Below are positions 17,850 to 24,386 of a stretch of 58,961 nt of DNA, in pieces. The position numbers were made by a program, and so were the translations under genes. The notes beneath the pieces were generated by a model that worked only from the letters and a program-made list of their open reading frames with translations, made no database searches and was not told the DNA's origin. Source of the DNA: a virus. The stretch is taken from the IMG/VR virus record IMGVR_UViG_3300046005_001450, positions 1 through 58,961 of that record; one strand, given 5' to 3'. The first letter of the stretch is position 1. Each line of letters opens with the position of its first letter.

Positions 17850-19562
17850 ATGGACAATAATTTAACTATCGACTACACACAGTGGGAGAGGGGTAAAGAC
17901 TACCCTGAGTATTTCGACGAAATCTCATTAGCTACAATTTCAAAAGGGTACTTGCTACCTGGAGAAACACCTAAGAAGGCTTATCGAAGAGTAGCTGTAG
18001 CGGCTTCAACTAGATTAAATAGACCTGATTTAGAAAATAAATTCTTTAAAATCCTTTGGAATGGATGGTTAGGACTTGCTTCTCCTGTATTATCAAATAT
18101 GGGTACTAGTAGAGGATTACCAATCTCATGCTTTGGAATCGACACTCCAGATTCAATTAGAGGTATTGGTTTAACTAATGCCGAATTAATGAAGCTAACC
18201 TCAGTAGGAGGTGGAGTTGGTATTAGTTTATCTAGAATTAGAGGTAGAGGAACTGAAATTAAAGGGAATGGTAAATCGGAAGGTGTAGTGCCGTGGGCTA
18301 AAATTTACGATTCAACTATTATCGCTACAAATCAAGGATCTGTACGTAGAGGTGCTGCTTCTGTTAATTTAGATATTAATCACTTTGATATTGATGAATT
18401 TTTAGAAATTCGTCGTGCTAAAGGTGATCCTAACAGACAGTGTTTAAATTTACATCAGTGTGTTGTTATAGATGATATTTTTATGAGAAAATTAGAAGCA
18501 AGAGACCAAGTAGCTATGGAGCGTTGGACTAAAATTCTAAAAGCAAGAATGGAAACGGGTGAACCTTACATCATGTTTAAAGACAATGTAAATAAACAAA
18601 ACCCAATTTCATATTTAATGAATAATCTTGATGTATCTATGACAAACATATGCACTGAGATTACTTTACATACTGATGAAGAACATTCATTTATATGTTG
18701 TTTATCTTCATTAAATTTAGCAAAATACGATGAGTGGAAAGACACAGATACTGTTCAACTATCTATTTACTTTTTAGATGGCGTGATGCAAGAGTTTATT
18801 GAAAAAACAAGTGGTAAAGAAAGTATGGTTAGAACTAATAACCATGCTAAAAAAGGTAGAGCATTAGGTTTAGGAGTAATGGGGTGGCATACGTTTCTAC
18901 AACAAAAACAAGTACCTTTCAACTCAATAGCGTCCACAGCATATACTCATAATGTATTTAGTAAAATTAAAGTTGAAGCTGAAGCTGCATCAAGACAATT
19001 AGCAGTAGAATACGGAGAGCCAGTATGGTGTCGTGGAACTGGTATGCGTAATACGCATTTACTTGCGATAGCTCCGACAGTCTCTAATAGTGTCATAACA
19101 GGCGGCATCTCTGCAGGAATTGAGCCGTTACCCGCAAATATTTACACATTTAACGGTGCTAAAGGTACATTTATTCGTAAAAATAAAGTATTAGAAGTTA
19201 TGTTAGATACTAAAGGCGAAAACAAAGATAAATGGTGGGATCAAATGCTAAGAGATAACGGCTCTGTATTAAATCTACCAGATACTGTATTAACTCCAGA
19301 TGAAAAAGAATTATTTTTAACATTCCCCGAGATTAATCAGCTAGAATTAGTTAGACAAGCCGCAATTAGACAAAGATATATAGATCAAACGCAATCTTTA
19401 AATTTATCGTTTGATCCTCAAGATTCTCCTAAATGGATTAATCAAGTTCACATAGAAGCTTGGAAATTGGGAATAAAAACATTATATTATTTAAGAACAG
19501 ATTCAGTAATTAAAGGTGATTTAGGATCACGCCAAGCAGATTGTGTATCTTGCGACGGATAA
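17850..19562 (+). CDS. nrdA: Ribonucleotide reductase large (alpha) subunit, short form
   Basis: 570 aa, clearly shorter than the usual ~750-850. The N-terminal ATP-cone activity domain is missing, so dATP inhibition through it is not expected. Catalytic features are present: GLPISCFG (active-site Cys), SMTNICTEI (N-x-C-x-E loop), ICCLSSLNLAKY (second redox Cys), the substrate loop IAPTVSNS and LYYLRTDS for radical transfer. It ends in CVSCDG, the C-terminal C-x2-C that receives electrons, for which the thioredoxin at 20198-20449 is a plausible donor. Confidence 0.92.
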   Translation: MDNNLTIDYTQWERGKDYPEYFDEISLATISKGYLLPGETPKKAYRRVAVAASTRLNRPDLENKFFKILWNGWLGLASPVLSNMGTSRGLPISCFGIDTPDSIRGIGLTNAELMKLTSVGGGVGISLSRIRGRGTEIKGNGKSEGVVPWAKIYDSTIIATNQGSVRRGAASVNLDINHFDIDEFLEIRRAKGDPNRQCLNLHQCVVIDDIFMRKLEARDQVAMERWTKILKARMETGEPYIMFKDNVNKQNPISYLMNNLDVSMTNICTEITLHTDEEHSFICCLSSLNLAKYDEWKDTDTVQLSIYFLDGVMQEFIEKTSGKESMVRTNNHAKKGRALGLGVMGWHTFLQQKQVPFNSIASTAYTHNVFSKIKVEAEAASRQLAVEYGEPVWCRGTGMRNTHLLAIAPTVSNSVITGGISAGIEPLPANIYTFNGAKGTFIRKNKVLEVMLDTKGENKDKWWDQMLRDNGSVLNLPDTVLTPDEKELFLTFPEINQLELVRQAAIRQRYIDQTQSLNLSFDPQDSPKWINQVHIEAWKLGIKTLYYLRTDSVIKGDLGSRQADCVSCDG

Positions 19563-19574
19563 AAATAAGTTATT

Positions 19575-19730
19575 ATGGAAGAAATAGATGAATATCTTAA
19601 AACGGTTGAAAGCGAATTAAATGAAATTCAAGCTAAAGTAGAAGCGAACCCTGAAGTAGCTTCTCAATATGAATCTCGCTTAATTGAATTATTTGAAGAA
19701 TTAGTATCTCAATTAACAAAAATAGAATAA
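19575..19730 (+). CDS. Small coiled-coil protein (51 aa)
   Basis: Short gene between nrdA and the QueD-like gene. The peptide (starting MEEIDEYLKTVESELNEIQA) is acidic with regular heptads of Leu/Ile/Val, so a single coiled-coil helix pair is expected. No cysteines or membrane segment. Start at ATG 19575, 4 bases before the next gene at its other end, consistent with an operon. Function not recognised. Confidence 0.65.
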   Translation: MEEIDEYLKTVESELNEIQAKVEANPEVASQYESRLIELFEELVSQLTKIE

Positions 19731-19734
19731 AGTT

Positions 19735-20196
19735 ATGAAATTTCAATCAACAAAAGTCTTTGATGGTTACTCAACAGTATTTCGTCAATGGAGAGCAGAA
19801 GGCACTCACTGTAGTTTTCTTCATGGTTATGGTATTTCTTTTAAAATTGTATTTGAAGGAGAACTTGATGAAAGAAACTGGGTGTGGGACTTTGGAGGAA
19901 TGAAAAGAGCCAAAAACACTATTGATGGTATGCCTCCTAAAGCATGGATGGACCATATGTTCGATCACACTTATATTATTGCCGAAGATGACCCATTTTT
20001 ATTAAAAGCATTAGAAATGCATGGTACAGGTATAGCACAAGTTAGAGTAGTACCAGCTACAGGAGCAGAACAATTTGCTAAATTTATCTATGATAAAACT
20101 TCTGAGTTTATTAGAATTGAAACAGATAACAGAGTACGAGTAGTAAGCGTAGAATTTAAAGAACACAGTAAAAACTCAGCAATATACACAGAATAA
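19735..20196 (+). CDS. queD: QueD-like 6-carboxytetrahydropterin synthase, divergent
   Basis: 153 aa. In the standard pathway QueD converts dihydroneopterin triphosphate to 6-carboxytetrahydropterin on the way to preQ0. Recognisable features are THCSFLHG (catalytic Cys and one His), WVWDFGGMKRA, MFDHTYI (Asp-His pair) and VEFKEHSKNSAIY (Glu near the end). Two of the three usual zinc-binding His appear replaced: the first, in the AAH position, is Phe, and the second of HGH is Tyr. It is therefore a divergent member. Coupled with thioredoxin (1-base gap) and close to the TGT-like, QueC, QueE and FolE genes. Confidence 0.75.
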   Translation: MKFQSTKVFDGYSTVFRQWRAEGTHCSFLHGYGISFKIVFEGELDERNWVWDFGGMKRAKNTIDGMPPKAWMDHMFDHTYIIAEDDPFLLKALEMHGTGIAQVRVVPATGAEQFAKFIYDKTSEFIRIETDNRVRVVSVEFKEHSKNSAIYTE

Positions 20197-20197
20197 T

Positions 20198-20449
20198 ATG
20201 AAAAAAGTAATTAGATACACGGCAGCATGGTGTGGACCGTGTAAAGTATTTGCTCCTACATTTAATAAAGTAGCAGCAGAAACACCAGGAGTACAATTTG
20301 AAACAGTTGATGTTGATTCAGGGCACCAATCAATTATGGAGAATGGGATTAGAAATGTTCCTACTACTGTAGTAATTGAGCCAAACGGAACTATTAGAAA
20401 ACAAAGTGGAAATATGAGCGCAGAAGCCTTAAAAACATTTATTGGATAA
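20198..20449 (+). CDS. Thioredoxin
   Basis: 83 aa, a short thioredoxin fold with the canonical active site WCGPC at residues 11-15 and the cis-proline region NVPTTVVIEPNG. Likely cytoplasmic. The natural partner is the phage ribonucleotide reductase encoded 640 bases upstream, which has a C-terminal C-x2-C. T4 similarly encodes its own thioredoxin (NrdC). Its stop overlaps the next start by 1 base. Confidence 0.92.
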   Translation: MKKVIRYTAAWCGPCKVFAPTFNKVAAETPGVQFETVDVDSGHQSIMENGIRNVPTTVVIEPNGTIRKQSGNMSAEALKTFIG

Positions 20450-21237
20450 TGAAAATATCACACGAACTACCGTTATCGTTATTCCCTTATAGTTTTGGAT
20501 GGAATGATTATGAGTATTGTTTACCTCATTTATTAGATAAACATGCCGATTATAGACAATTTTTCTTAGATTCTAGAGAAAGAGACCGTTTCATTATAAT
20601 GGATAACGGTTTGTTTGAGGGTGTAACACACACCATTGAAGATTTAAGAGAAAAAATCAAGTTAATTGAACCTGATATCTTTATTGTTCCTGATGAGTGG
20701 AATAATAAAACAATAACAGCTAAAAATGCTAAACATTGGAGGCAATACGAGCTACCTGAACGCACCAATTTAATGGTAGTAATGCAAGGTACTACAATAA
20801 GTGAAATTCATCAACTATACCACCACTGTGTTGACCTGGGTTATACTCACTTTGCATTTAATCATTCATCAGTAGTATATCATGAATTATGTCCTACCGA
20901 AAATTTAATAGCTAATCAAGCTGTTGGTAGAGTATTACTTCTAGAGAATATGAAGCATGAAAATTTAATTAAACCACACCATTATATCCATTTATTAGGA
21001 TGTTCGGTACCTCAAGAATTTACTCACTATAGGGATAATTGGACACCTGGTATAATTAATTCAGTAGATACTTCAAATCCTATTATATGTGGTGCTTTAG
21101 GTATTAGATATAACGAAATTGGTTTATTAGAAAAACCAACAAATAAAATTGAAGAATTTATGGAATCTGATTTAGAAGATAAATTAGAAGATATTAAATA
21201 TAATGTTCAACGTTTTAGAAATTTATGCAATAAATAG
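20449..21237 (+). CDS. tRNA-guanine transglycosylase-like protein (DpdA candidate)
   Basis: 262 aa TIM-barrel-like protein. Landmarks occur in TGT order: FIIMDNGLFEG (Asp52, like DSGGF), IFIVPDEWN (Asp82), MVVMQGTT (Gln113), YIHLLGCSVP (Gly loop) and INSVDTSNP (Asp207, the nucleophile position). No zinc-binding Cys cluster of true TGT is visible, and the length is short. With FolE, QueD, QueE and QueC-like genes around it, the best fit is a DpdA-type enzyme exchanging guanine for a 7-deazaguanine in phage DNA. Established: phages with this gene set carry deazaguanine DNA. Inferred: that this protein does it. Confidence 0.65.
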   Translation: MKISHELPLSLFPYSFGWNDYEYCLPHLLDKHADYRQFFLDSRERDRFIIMDNGLFEGVTHTIEDLREKIKLIEPDIFIVPDEWNNKTITAKNAKHWRQYELPERTNLMVVMQGTTISEIHQLYHHCVDLGYTHFAFNHSSVVYHELCPTENLIANQAVGRVLLLENMKHENLIKPHHYIHLLGCSVPQEFTHYRDNWTPGIINSVDTSNPIICGALGIRYNEIGLLEKPTNKIEEFMESDLEDKLEDIKYNVQRFRNLCNK

Positions 21238-21268
21238 TTGGATTTATAAAATAAAGTTCGTATATTTA
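21237..21268 (+). promoter_or_regulatory. Class I promoter
   Basis: GTTGGAT box at 21237-21243 and TATATTTA at 21261-21268 preceded by TTCG. Spacing from GTTG to TATATTTA is exactly 20 bases. Overlaps the last base of the TGT-like gene. The next ATG lies 25 bases downstream. Confidence 0.75.
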
Positions 21269-21293
21269 TAAAGTAAAACAAATATAAACAGTT

Positions 21294-21437
21294 ATGAGCA
21301 AAACTTCATCAAAAAACAAGTACGAGCAACTAATGGCTTGGTTACCGACTTTAGGACAATCTAAAAAGTCCGTAGTAGAAAAATCAACTACTAAATTTTC
21401 TAAAGGAGATTATTACAAACAACAAGGAGCCAGGTAA
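21294..21437 (+). CDS. Small basic protein (47 aa)
   Basis: First gene after a class I promoter, with GTT-ATG start context. The peptide is Lys/Ser/Gln-rich (MSKTSSKNKYEQLMAWLP, then a Ser/Lys tail ending QQGAR). It ends 2 bases before the next small gene, whose AAGGAG box is contained in its last codons. No known motif. Early expression is inferred from the promoter type. Confidence 0.6.
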   Translation: MSKTSSKNKYEQLMAWLPTLGQSKKSVVEKSTTKFSKGDYYKQQGAR

Positions 21438-21439
21438 TC

Positions 21440-21586
21440 ATGATTGAGATCATAAAACATAGTTTAGGATTATGTGGTGAAGGTCATGTTAGTCTTTTAA
21501 ATTGTTCTCCATTTATAGTTGGAGGAATTGGATATTTTACGTACATTAAATCAAAATTAAAATTAAAGTTATGGAAAAAGAATTAA
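21440..21586 (+). CDS. Small hydrophobic protein with LGLCGEGH motif (48 aa)
   Basis: Short peptide beginning MIEIIKHSLGLCGEGHVSLL, then a hydrophobic stretch FIVGGIGYFTYI and a Lys-rich end. The HSLGLCGEGH motif looks like a recurring small protein of Bacteroidota phages, whose function I do not know. AAGGAG at 21424-21429 is one of few Shine-Dalgarno-like boxes in the window. It overlaps the next gene by 16 bases. One weak membrane segment is possible. Confidence 0.65.
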   Translation: MIEIIKHSLGLCGEGHVSLLNCSPFIVGGIGYFTYIKSKLKLKLWKKN

Positions 21587-21798
21587 AACCTTACATGATG
21601 TCTTTGTTTGAATATCTAGGTTATGCCGCTGGTACTGAAACAGGAAAAGAAGTGTATAGCACTGCAAATAAATTGCGCGAAACTATTAGCACTCACAACA
21701 TTTCTAATCCTAAATACACGGGAAAAGTAATGTTATATCGTAGAGAATTTCTAGATGAATATTTTGGAAATAAAGTATACGAAGGAGAGAAAAAATAA
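21571..21798 (+). CDS. Unknown small protein (75 aa)
   Basis: Mixed-charge soluble protein (MEKELKPYMMSLFEYLGYAA, then helices with KLRETIS and FLDEYFG). GTT-ATG context. Overlaps the preceding small gene by 16 bases in another frame. No motif recognised. It lies in a run of three short genes before the QueC-like gene, typical of early phage regions. Confidence 0.6.
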   Translation: MEKELKPYMMSLFEYLGYAAGTETGKEVYSTANKLRETISTHNISNPKYTGKVMLYRREFLDEYFGNKVYEGEKK

Positions 21799-21849
21799 TA
21801 ACGTTTGCCTATACGTTTCAAATACCTGGCACAAATTAAATTATAAATT

Positions 21850-22773
21850 ATGTCTAAAAATCATGTAGTGGTTTCACTTTCAGGTGGAATGGATAGTAGC
21901 ACATTGTTACTACGTTGTTTAAAAGAATACTCATCTGTTACGGCCATAAGCTTTGACTATGGTCAAAAACACAGAGTAGAGCTAGAGAGAGCTCAATCGT
22001 TGGTAGATTATTTAAACGGTGCTATTAATGTTTCAACATTTGAACCTATTAAAGTAAACTATCGTCAAATCAAACTAGACGGATTAGTTGATCTACTAGA
22101 TTCAGCATTAGTAACAGGAGGTAAAGATGTACCAGAAGGTCATTACGAGCAAGACAATATGAAAGAAACAGTTGTTCCTAACAGAAACAAAATGTTTGCT
22201 TCTATTGCTCAAGCAGTAGCTTTATCCATTGCAAACCGTACAGAAGAGACTTGTGACATTGCTTTAGGTATTCACGCAGGTGATCATGCAATTTATCCTG
22301 ATTGTAGACAAGAATTTAGAGATGCAGATGATGCAGCCTTTAGAATTGGAAACTGGGATGCAGAAAGAGTAAATTATTTCTCACCTTATCTTCAAGGAGA
22401 TAAATTTGATATCTTAAAAGATGGAGAAGTATTATGTAAAGAGTTGGGATTAAATTTTGATGAAGTTTATTCAAGAACTAATACTTCGTATAAGCCAATT
22501 AAAATAGTAACTAGTGGATTTATACAGACATCCCCAGAAAATACAAACTGGACTTCACCTGTAGTGACTTGGTACTCAGATTATAAATCAGCATCTTCAG
22601 TTGAAAGAATAGAAGCATTTATCAAACTAGGAAGAAAAGATCCAGTTGCTTATGCAGACGAAACAGGACCAGTAACATGGGAGACTGCAAGAGATGCAGT
22701 TCAAAAAGTATTAACAGAACATAACCAACCCCAAACTGATGGTGTTAAGTGGACTGAAACAAGAACTTACTAA
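21850..22773 (+). CDS. queC: QueC-like 7-cyano-7-deazaguanine synthase, without zinc cluster
   Basis: 307 aa, longer than typical QueC (about 220-230). The N-terminal PP-loop SLSGGMDSSTLLLRCL binds ATP, and AISFDYGQKHRVELERA, VVPNRNKMFASIAQA and DIALGIHAGDHAIYPDCR follow in QueC order. QueC makes preQ0 from 7-carboxy-7-deazaguanine. The usual C-terminal zinc ligands (Cys then C-x2-C-x2-C) are absent: the matching stretch reads VYSRTNTSYKPI. About 80 extra C-terminal residues follow. It may be a divergent preQ0 synthase or an amidotransfer variant acting on deazaguanine. Confidence 0.75.
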   Translation: MSKNHVVVSLSGGMDSSTLLLRCLKEYSSVTAISFDYGQKHRVELERAQSLVDYLNGAINVSTFEPIKVNYRQIKLDGLVDLLDSALVTGGKDVPEGHYEQDNMKETVVPNRNKMFASIAQAVALSIANRTEETCDIALGIHAGDHAIYPDCRQEFRDADDAAFRIGNWDAERVNYFSPYLQGDKFDILKDGEVLCKELGLNFDEVYSRTNTSYKPIKIVTSGFIQTSPENTNWTSPVVTWYSDYKSASSVERIEAFIKLGRKDPVAYADETGPVTWETARDAVQKVLTEHNQPQTDGVKWTETRTY

Positions 22774-22778
22774 AAAAA

Positions 22779-22810
22779 GTAGGATATTAAAAAATAAGTT
22801 CGTATATTTA
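22779..22810 (+). promoter_or_regulatory. Class I-like promoter for the lipoprotein gene and perhaps the RNA cassette
   Basis: GTAGGAT at 22779-22785 in the position of the -33 box, then TATATTTA at 22803-22810 with TTCG upstream, 20 bases between GTAG and the -7 box. The lipoprotein ATG is 25 bases downstream. No terminator is evident before the RNA region. Confidence 0.6.
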
Positions 22811-22835
22811 AGTATAGAAATTAATAAAAACAAAA

Positions 22836-22997
22836 ATGAAAAAAGTATTTTTAACATTAGCCTTAGTGGCTTTAGTGGCAGTAAGTTGTAACAAGGTGAC
22901 TCCGTCATCTAAATTAACAACAGTAGATTCAACAAAAGTACAAGTCGATTCAGTAAGTATTGACTCAACTTCAATTGATACTACAGCTGTAAAATAA
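22836..22997 (+). CDS. Small lipoprotein (53 aa)
   Basis: MKKVFLTLALVALVAVSCNK is a textbook lipoprotein signal peptide: two Lys, a hydrophobic core, and a lipobox ending VSC at residues 16-18. The mature peptide of about 36 residues is Ser/Thr/Asp-rich with repeated VDST/IDST units (VDSTKVQVDSVSIDSTSIDT), so probably extended and exposed. It would be anchored in the host envelope. Small phage lipoproteins can block superinfection; that role is an inference. Located between the class I promoter and the RNA cassette. Confidence 0.75.
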   Translation: MKKVFLTLALVALVAVSCNKVTPSSKLTTVDSTKVQVDSVSIDSTSIDTTAVK

Positions 22998-23288
22998 AAC
23001 ACACCCCAGTAGATAGGTCCGCCAAGAAAGTCTTTAAACAACGTGGGAACTGCGGCTCTCCCAATGTGGCTGGAATGTTTTATAAAATAGTCACCCTACT
23101 CTTATAATAAGGGAATCAGTGTAGATAAACAATGCACGATTATAGGAAAGAGGGTGCTAAAAAATTACCAATGCTCGCTGTTAATTGAGAAGTAGAGTGT
23201 ATTAATTTCCGAACAAGGGTTTATAGTAGGAAGGCGTCACTTATTGCACTCAATCAGAAACCCTGAAAGACCAAGGTTGGTAAAAAAA
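22998..23288 (+). ncRNA. Unexplained, probably structured non-coding region
   Basis: About 290 bases with stops in all frames and visibly higher G+C than the flanking genes, as is usual for structural RNA in an AT-rich genome. Possible hairpins include TGGGA/TCCCA (23044-23062) and a 47-base element closed by GGGTTT/AAACCC (23218-23264). I found no match by eye to RNase P RNA, a group I intron core, 6S RNA or a tRNA. It leads directly into the tRNA-like element and may be one transcript with it. Confidence 0.4.
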
Positions 23289-23376
23289 GAATCGGTTAGT
23301 GTCAACGGGAAAGTTCCTGCTAGGGTTAACATGGACGATAAGTCTGGATGAGGGTTCGAATCCCTCACCGATTCCA
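23289..23376 (+). ncRNA. tRNA-like element without an anticodon arm
   Basis: Perfect 8-bp acceptor stem GAATCGGT (23289-23296) with ACCGATTC (23367-23374). A canonical T arm directly abuts it: GAGGG-TTCGAAT-CCCTC, 23350-23366. C374, C375 and A376 read as a CCA. Scanning every 17-base window between them gives no 5-bp anticodon arm. Instead there is a helix 299-305/326-332 around the hairpin CGGGA-AAGT-TCCTG and a small GGAC/GTCT stem. The segments TCAACGGGA and GTCTGGATG resemble the tRNA-like domain of tmRNA. Possible tmRNA relative or decoy. Confidence 0.6.
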
Positions 23377-23402
23377 AAATAAATTATTATTTATTACAAA
23401 AC

Positions 23403-23759
23403 GGGGGTGCCTGGTTTTGACAGATTACAACTAATTAATACAATCAGCCAGAGAGATAACTGTAAACTAAGGTGAATTTAATTAAATGGCAAAAACACAA
23501 ACGGTGTAGTATCTCAAGGAGACAACGCACAAATCGAAGCTAACATGAACACAGTATTCTCTTTATTGAGAAACGAAGTATTGGCAGCAGCCTAAATTAC
23601 CCAAGATTTCTCTATTAGATTAAATAGAGTGGTGGTTTCGCTAACTTAACAGTTGGCCCCAGTTGAATGATACTCCAACTTTAAAACCGTATCAAATAAG
23701 CTGTATAAATTGTATTGACTAACGCAGTCTGGACGGGAGTTCGAATCTCCCCACCTCCA
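23403..23759 (+). ncRNA. ssrA: tmRNA (phage-encoded ssrA)
   Basis: Rescues stalled ribosomes by acting as tRNA then mRNA. The 5' end GGGGGTG (23403-23409) pairs with CACCTCC (23752-23758), the discriminator is A, and CCA is not encoded. The D-loop analogue is TGGTTTTGACAG and the T arm GGGAG-TTCGAAT-CTCCC. P2 pairs 23435-23444 with 23709-23718. A tag frame ends at the stop 23593-23595, encoding GDNAQIEANMNTVFSLLRNE then VLAAA if it resumes at GGA 23518. A 7-bp hairpin (23610-23616/23623-23629) and pseudoknot-like stems follow. No SmpB gene is in the window, so the host protein would serve. Confidence 0.88.
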
Positions 23760-23787
23760 CTAATTTTTTAACTCTAAATTAATCGTT

Positions 23788-24006
23788 ATGGCAAAAACCA
23801 AACTAAATCGCACGGCAAAGCTAGCATTTTACAATGCTCGCGAGCGTAAAGACGACACAAATCGTTTAGCAGAAACTACAGGTTTCACAACTCGTTTCAT
23901 CAATTATGTAAAAAAAGGTGAAAGAAAAGTAAATGATTCATTAGCTGATGCTATGTACACTCTTTCTCGAAGACGTGCAAAAAACAGCGCAGTATCTGCG
24001 AATTAA
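23788..24006 (+). CDS. Small helix-turn-helix protein (72 aa)
   Basis: Basic protein with a compact HTH-like pattern: RLAETTGFTTRFINYVKKGE resembles a lambda-repressor-type turn (residues ~26-45), and the C-terminus is Arg/Lys-rich (SRRRAKNSA). It probably binds DNA. GTT-ATG start, first gene after the tmRNA. Similar small MAKTKLNRTAKLA proteins recur, as far as I recall, in Bacteroidota phages. The target is unknown; a switch or transcription regulator is possible. Confidence 0.7.
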   Translation: MAKTKLNRTAKLAFYNARERKDDTNRLAETTGFTTRFINYVKKGERKVNDSLADAMYTLSRRRAKNSAVSAN

Positions 24007-24019
24007 TCAATCCAAATAT

Positions 24020-24044
24020 GCCCCTCACCAGAGGGGCTATATTA
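24020..24044 (+). terminator. Terminator-like hairpin
   Basis: Perfect 7-bp stem GCCCCTC / GAGGGGC (24020-24026 with 24031-24037), ACCA loop, followed by TATATT rather than a T run. Strong G+C stem between two genes; termination efficiency is uncertain. Confidence 0.6.
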
Positions 24045-24061
24045 ATTAAAACTATTAAAAT

Positions 24062-24298
24062 ATGGACGAATTTTTAGAGTTTCCAGAGTTAACAGATGAC
24101 GAAATAGATCAAGTAATGACTGAATTTTTTGAATGGGATAGGTTGCAAGATTATGATTTTGTAAATGAATTTGACGATTTTATTTATGTTTCATATGATG
24201 AAGTTTTAAATAATCCTAATGATACTGAATTAGGTGCCTTAATTAGGAAAAGATACGTAGAAGCTCAAAATAAATTAAAAGAAAGTCCCTCATTGTAG
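24062..24298 (+). CDS. Small acidic protein (78 aa)
   Basis: Highly acidic, with Asp/Glu-rich N-terminus (MDEFLEFPELTDDEIDQVMT) and a short basic helix at the end. Acidic small phage proteins often mimic DNA or inhibit host enzymes, but nothing here proves that. Its stop codon lies in the loop of the terminator that follows. Flanked by terminator hairpins on both sides, so it is probably expressed on its own. Confidence 0.65.
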   Translation: MDEFLEFPELTDDEIDQVMTEFFEWDRLQDYDFVNEFDDFIYVSYDEVLNNPNDTELGALIRKRYVEAQNKLKESPSL

Positions 24299-24309
24299 GG
24301 ACTTTTGAT
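24282..24309 (+). terminator. Rho-independent terminator
   Basis: Perfect 9-bp stem AAAGTCCCT / AGGGACTTT (24282-24290 with 24297-24305) and a run of four T. It contains the stop codon of the preceding gene and separates the small-gene region from the lysis cassette. Confidence 0.85.
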
Positions 24310-24342
24310 ATTTATTACAAATAATGTCTATGAAAAATATGT

Positions 24343-24374
24343 TTTGCCAAGTAAGTTATATATTCATTAATTTA
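24343..24374 (+). promoter_or_regulatory. Possible promoter of the lysis cassette
   Basis: TTTG at 24343-24346 with TTAATTTA 20 bases later (24367-24374) fits the class I geometry imperfectly. A late-type GATATTTAT also lies at 24307-24315, right after the terminator. Either could serve the gene starting at 24387. Confidence 0.35.
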
Positions 24375-24386
24375 ATAAAATATATT

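Noticed and set aside
21799-21849. preQ1/preQ0 riboswitch before the QueC-like gene
   Set aside because: The short gap has a direct ACGTTT repeat but no preQ1-type stem and A-rich tail.
22998-23288. RNase P RNA
   Set aside because: None of the strongly conserved blocks (such as GAGGAAAGTCC) is present.
23289-23376. Ordinary tRNA gene, for example tRNA-His because of the extra G:C pair
   Set aside because: The acceptor and T arm are canonical, but no anticodon stem-loop can be formed in any register and the D arm is abnormal.
22998-23376. Group I intron splitting a tRNA
   Set aside because: GATAAGTCTGG resembles the S element, but no matching R element or tRNA 5' half upstream was found; the only partner of the acceptor 3' strand is at 23289.
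24324-24386. Longer N-terminus for the first lysis membrane protein
   Set aside because: The extra 21 residues overlap the promoter-like region and do not resemble a signal peptide; ATG 24387 is preferred.
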